A stretch of 64,000 nucleotides of DNA from Alisma plantago-aquatica. Taxonomy: Eukaryota; Streptophyta; Magnoliopsida; Alismatales; Alismataceae. The position numbers and the translations under genes were made by a program. The DNA lies in contig OY856410.1 of NCBI GenBank assembly GCA_963693085.1, forward strand, positions 884,515,335 through 884,579,334, read 5' to 3'. The notes under the pieces are model-generated. The model was given only the letters and a program-made list of their open reading frames with translations. It did no database searches and had not been told where the DNA came from. Below are positions 60,200 through 64,000 of this stretch, piece after piece (the first letter of the stretch is position 1; each line of letters opens with the position of its first letter).

Positions 60200-61852
60200 T
60201 GATGCAAGGATTTTGAGTCGCTTTTATAGACTAGTTTTACATGCATTTTATGTGTTTATTAGTCACATTTGTGGTTAGTATCACATGATTCACTCGTTTT
60301 AGTCTATAATCTCATTTTGCATCAAGTCTACTATATTTCATCTTTTTGGTTATAAATGATCATATGGATGTGTTTTAGCAAGGCTGATTCGAATTTATTT
60401 TGAAATTTCAAGAAAAATGAATATAGGCAACTGTTGATACCATCGACAGCTGTCGATAGTATTGACTCGTCCATAGTGAGACAGCCGCAAGGAACAAAGA
60501 TGAGTCGATACCATCGACACTGAAGTCGATGGTAGAGAGATACCTACAATGAGCAAGCAGTCAACTGATCGATACTATCGACATAAAGTCAATACTATCG
60601 ACCTTGCCCAGCTTCAGCGTCAGATTGGTGATAAAAGCGACGCCTAAAGGTGTCGATACCATCGACTTCAGTGTCGATATTATGAAGGGTCGATACCATC
60701 GACACTGAAGTCGATGGTATTGAGTCTGCATCAACACGAAACATAAAGGAAAGGAAGAATCATCGATATTATTATGGGTCGATACCATCGACCCGTGTCG
60801 ATGGTATCAACGCTATCAGATCAGGTTTTGTTACAGATCGTTGCTAATCGGATGGTGGTGATCTTTTGGCAATCTAAAGTGGTGCATATACCTAATTATG
60901 GCGGCCCTAAGTGGGGTATCACGTCATTAGTCATTGCACAAGTCTCAAGGAGGAGAGGAGAGAAGAGCGTAGCCCAGAGCCATGCTCCGATCGTTCCGAG
61001 AGCTGCAGAAGGAGTTTTCTACTACCGAAAGGTTGTAGATCGCTCATTCTATGCTGAGGAATGCCCAGATCACCTCCGTTCAGGGGTTACATCACTTATA
61101 TCTATGTTTTCCCCATGTTTTCCCTTACTCTCATCATGCCTTTCATGGAGATGAACATGCGAGGCTAATCCCCTTTATCTTTAGGACTGGGAGTAGCCCG
61201 GGTGATTATTGTATGATAGTTTTACTATAGTATTTTATAATTTGTCTCTTAAATCCATGGTATGATTTTGTTTTCTCCGTTATATCATTATGATTGATCA
61301 CCCTAATGATAATCTAATGCCTTTAATTACTTTGAAAGAAGAATTAATGGTTGAAAAGAGATGAAATTCACATTAACTAATAAATCCTTTGAACAAAGCG
61401 ATGTACAGTTAATGGTTGAAACCCATAGTATGGTCTTCATGCACCTAGTTTAGGGTATAGGTTACTACTACTGTGGAACCGACCTAGATTTAGGTAGTGA
61501 ATTGTATCACGAAAGTGAGCAATCCTGAATACATGCCACTACCCAGAATGAGAGGCGAATTAGGATAACTGTGTAGGAATTAATACAATGAGAACCTGTG
61601 GTGAAACCGCAATTTTAAAGATTCCCATTCAAACTGATTAAACCAAACATTTAATCGATTTCTCGGTTTTCTTTTATTTTTCTTTTCTTTTTCAATCAAC
61701 TCTCAAATCATTTTAAATCGGTCTAGCTGATTGCAAGTAGTTAGTAGTAGTCTACCAATAATTACATTTCCCTAAGTTCAACTTGGGCCTCATAAAGGCC
61801 TATATTACTCTGACGCGTGCACTTGCATTTTATGCACGATAAATTTGTGTCA
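60200..61852 (+). repeat. Athila 3' LTR (1653 bp)
   Basis: Pairs with 44009-45624. Its motif array (60430-60815) contains one extra GTCGATACC-type pair, which accounts for most of the added length. Confidence 0.92.
60430..60815 (+). repeat. GTCGATACCATCGAC inverted-pair array (Athila 3' LTR)
   Basis: About six inverted pairs, one more than the 5' LTR. Confidence 0.88.
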
Positions 61853-62140
61853 GTTATCAGAAGTGTCTTTCCTAGGACACATAATCTCTGCCTCAGGTAT
61901 CCGTGTTGATCCTAAAAAGGTAGAATCTGTCTTGGAGTGGGAACAGCCAAAGACACCAATGGAGATACGTAGTTTTCTAGGACTGGCAGGATACTATAGG
62001 AAGTTCATTAAGAACTTCAGTTCTGTAACATTACCCTAACCAAGTTGACCAGGAAGGAGGTTCCTTTTGTCTAGAATGATAAGCTTCATCGTTCTTTCCA
62101 GTCATTGAAAGAAAGGTTGACCAGTGCACCTGTGTTAGTG
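61853..62140 (+). pseudogene. Gypsy-B reverse transcriptase, 3' part
   Basis: Resumes in frame with [22 protein letters not shown] and [20 protein letters not shown] frameshift or indel after 62030 and several stops follow. Confidence 0.88.
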
Positions 62141-62550
62141 TTACCTGATTAGGGAAAGGGGTATATTGTTTTCTGTGATGCTTCTAAGAACGGTCTAGGA
62201 TGTGTGTTGATGCAGGATAAACAAGTGATTTCTTTTACTTCTCAACAACTTAAGAAACATGAGGAAAATTATCTAACGCATGATCTAGAATTGGTTGCAG
62301 TGGTTCATGCGTTGAAGATCTGAAGGCATTATCTCTATGGAGAGACATTCCAGATTTTCGCAGACCATAAGAACTTAAAATACATCTTTTCACAACATGA
62401 GTTGAACATGAGACAACGCCGCTGGATGGAGTTAATCAAGGACTACGATTGTACAATTAATTATCATCCAGGAAAGGCTAATGTAGTGGCCGATGCACTA
62501 AGTAGAAAATCATCATTTCCAACCATGGACAAGGCACAGTTGAACTCTTT
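62141..62550 (+). pseudogene. Gypsy-B RNase H
   Basis: Shows [30 protein letters not shown] and [11 protein letters not shown], with the acidic residues expected for hybrid-RNA removal, then [11 protein letters not shown] at the domain end. Stops occur near 62150 and 62322. Confidence 0.87.
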
Positions 62551-63660
62551 AGTGTGATTTAAATGAGACATGCTTGTCCCTTTGAGGCAAAACAATGTAC
62601 AACTTAAAGTATCCTTGTTAGCTGGACTGTTAGCTGGGATGCACATAAAACCTACTCTGAAACAACAGATCAAAGAGGCACAATAGGCCGATACTATGAT
62701 TTAGCAAATCATGTCTGAGTATGGTAGTGAGAAACGGGATGGTTTTCATGAGTCAGATGATGAGGTAGTCTATCACCATAGTAGGATGGTAGTACCTGAT
62801 CCCAATGACTTAAGGAAGTTAGTATTGGAGGAAGCTCATTCCTCTATGTATGCAATGCATCTAGGGAGCACCAAAATGTATCATAACGTGAAAGATATGT
62901 ATTGGTGGCCTGGTTTGAAGAAATATGTAGCTGAGTTTGTTCTGCGGTGTCTAGTATGTCAACAGGTTAAAGCTGAACATCAGAAGCCCACAAGAACAAT
63001 GCAACCCTTACCTATACCACAGTGGAAATGGGATCACATGACCATGGACTTTGTGGTTGGTTTACCCAGAACAACAAAAAGTCAGGATTCCATTTGGGTG
63101 ATAGTTGATAGGTTGAATAAGTCAGCACATTTTCTTCCTATCAAAACAACCTATACTGCTGAGAAACTTGCACATATCTATATAGATGAGATAGTGCGTT
63201 TACATGGGGTTCCAACTACAATTGTTTCTGATAGAGGTTCCCAGTTCACGAGTCATTTTTGGGAATGACTACATAAAGCTTTGGGCACGCATTTAAGGTT
63301 TAGTACTGCCTTTCACCCACAGACAGATGGATAATCTGAGAGAACTATACAAACTTTGGAGGATTTTCTTAGGGCATGTGTCCTTCAGTTTGTAGGAAGT
63401 TGGGATATACACTTGAGCTTAATAGAATTCACTTACAACAATAGTTATCAGCACAATATTGATATGGCACCATATGAAGCATTATATGGTATACGTTGTA
63501 GATCTCCATTGTGCTGGTATGAAATAGGATAATACCAACTTTTGGGTCCTGAGTTAGTGTAACAGACAACTGAGAAGATTAAAGTAGTACAACAACAGTT
63601 GAAGGTTGCACAGGATAGACAGAAGTCATACGCTGATAAACGGTGAAGACCTTTAGAATT
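62551..63660 (+). pseudogene. Gypsy-B integrase
   Basis: The zinc-binding N-terminus has AHSSMYAMHLGSTKMYHNVK and CLVCQQVK. Core catalytic residues: Asp in MDFVVGLP, Asp in VSDRGSQFTSHFW, Glu in [31 protein letters not shown] follows. Stops at 63266 and within the expected GQSERT (TAA at ~63333) inactivate it. It is open from 62711 to 63268. Confidence 0.9.
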
Positions 63661-64000
63661 CCAAGTTGGAGACAGAGTATATCTCAAGGTCTCACCTTGG
63701 AAAGGTGTTCTTTTATTTGGGAAAAAGGGTAAGTTAGCTCCTAGATTTATGGGGACTTATCCAATCACTGAACAGATTGGAAAGGTAGCCAATAAGTTGG
63801 AGTTTCCACCTGAACTACACAGATTGCATCTAGTATTCCATATATCCATGCTGAGAAAGTGTCACCCTGGTATGGAGTTAGTATTACAACCTGTGGAGGT
63901 AGAGTTAAATGAAGATAAATCCTATGTAGAAGGACCAATGATGATTCTTGATAAGAGAATCAAAAATTTGAAAAATAAAGATATAATTCTTGTGAAAATT
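63661..64000 (+). pseudogene. Gypsy-B pol C-terminus, cut by window edge
   Basis: Open to the window end, with FQVGDRVYLKVSPWKGV, RFMGTYPITEQIG and HLVFHISMLRKCHPG. In Tekay/Del elements a chromodomain begins just beyond this point, so the targeting module cannot be judged here. Confidence 0.85.

Larger units (their letters stand above)
44009..61852 (+). mobile_element. Athila-type Ty3/gypsy retrotransposon
   Basis: LTRs are 44009-45624 and 60200-61852, with target duplication GTTAT at 44004-44008 and 61853-61857 inside the Gypsy-B RT. The primer site TGGCGCCGTTGCCGGGGA is characteristic of the Athila clade. Order: gag, protease, RT, RNase H, integrase, a motif-rich spacer, and a third ORF in the env-like position. 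The TR-GAG element is inserted in the third ORF. Stops and a frameshift inactivate it, though catalytic residues remain. Confidence 0.93.
7961..64000 (+). mobile_element. Gypsy-B: Tekay/Del-type Ty3/gypsy retrotransposon, doubly interrupted
   Basis: This element supplies the segments 7961-10349, 39530-44008 and 61853-64000. Its 5' LTR holds Gypsy-A and its reverse transcriptase holds the Athila element. Domain order is gag with a CCHC knuckle, protease, RT, RNase H, integrase, and the window ends just where a chromodomain would begin. Gag and integrase style and the tRNA-Met primer site fit the Tekay/Del chromoviruses. Many stop codons make it a dead copy. Confidence 0.85.

Overview
The window is plant nuclear DNA made almost entirely of transposable elements nested inside one another. 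Evidence for a flowering plant: LTR retrotransposons primed from tRNA-Met (TGGTATCAGAGC) and from an Athila-type GGCGCCGTTGCCGGGGA site, a CACTA (En/Spm) DNA transposon with plant-type GT-AG introns, and AT-rich intergenic sequence. I cannot name the species. I found no host gene I can defend, and no tRNA, rRNA or CRISPR.

Layout. 1-6656: old flanking DNA with a tandem TRIM array (773-1921, minus) and otherwise nothing recognised, apart from a GC-richer patch at 5812-6330. 6657-7960: 3' LTR and internal edge of a minus-strand Copia element ('Copia-0'). 7961-64000: a Tekay/Del-type Ty3/gypsy element ('Gypsy-B', plus) that enters Copia-0 and runs off the right edge. Its 5' LTR is split by 'Gypsy-A' (10350-39529, TSD CTAAT), a related element with ~5 kb LTRs that keeps a gag but has lost pol. 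Gypsy-A's gag is split by 'Copia-1' (16712-32363, minus, TSD CAACC). Copia-1's gag is split by a CACTA transposon (21505-28004, TSD TTT). Gypsy-B's reverse transcriptase is split by an Athila element (44009-61852, TSD GTTAT). Athila's third ORF is split by a gag-only Copia-like element ('TR-GAG', 52567-57434, TSD GAATT). The deepest chain is five levels: Copia-0 > Gypsy-B > Gypsy-A > Copia-1 > CACTA. Each resolved junction rejoins the interrupted reading frame or LTR of its host.

Coding content. The only gene that reads through intact is the 13-exon CACTA gene (23914-27379, 786 codons by my splicing). It joins a TNPA-like Transposase_24 region, a DUF8039-like region and a C48/Ulp1 cysteine-protease domain. 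No TNPD (DDE) transposase is present, so the element looks non-autonomous. All retroelement ORFs carry stops or frameshifts. Athila keeps its catalytic motifs; Gypsy-B has lost one RT aspartate.

The most striking pattern crosses families. Gypsy-A/B, Copia-1, Athila, TR-GAG and the CACTA each carry their own CG-containing motif arranged as a series of inverted pairs. In the retroelements these lie in the LTR and, for three of them, again in non-coding internal DNA; in the CACTA they are subterminal. The motifs differ between families but the architecture is shared. All coordinates and motif counts were read by eye.
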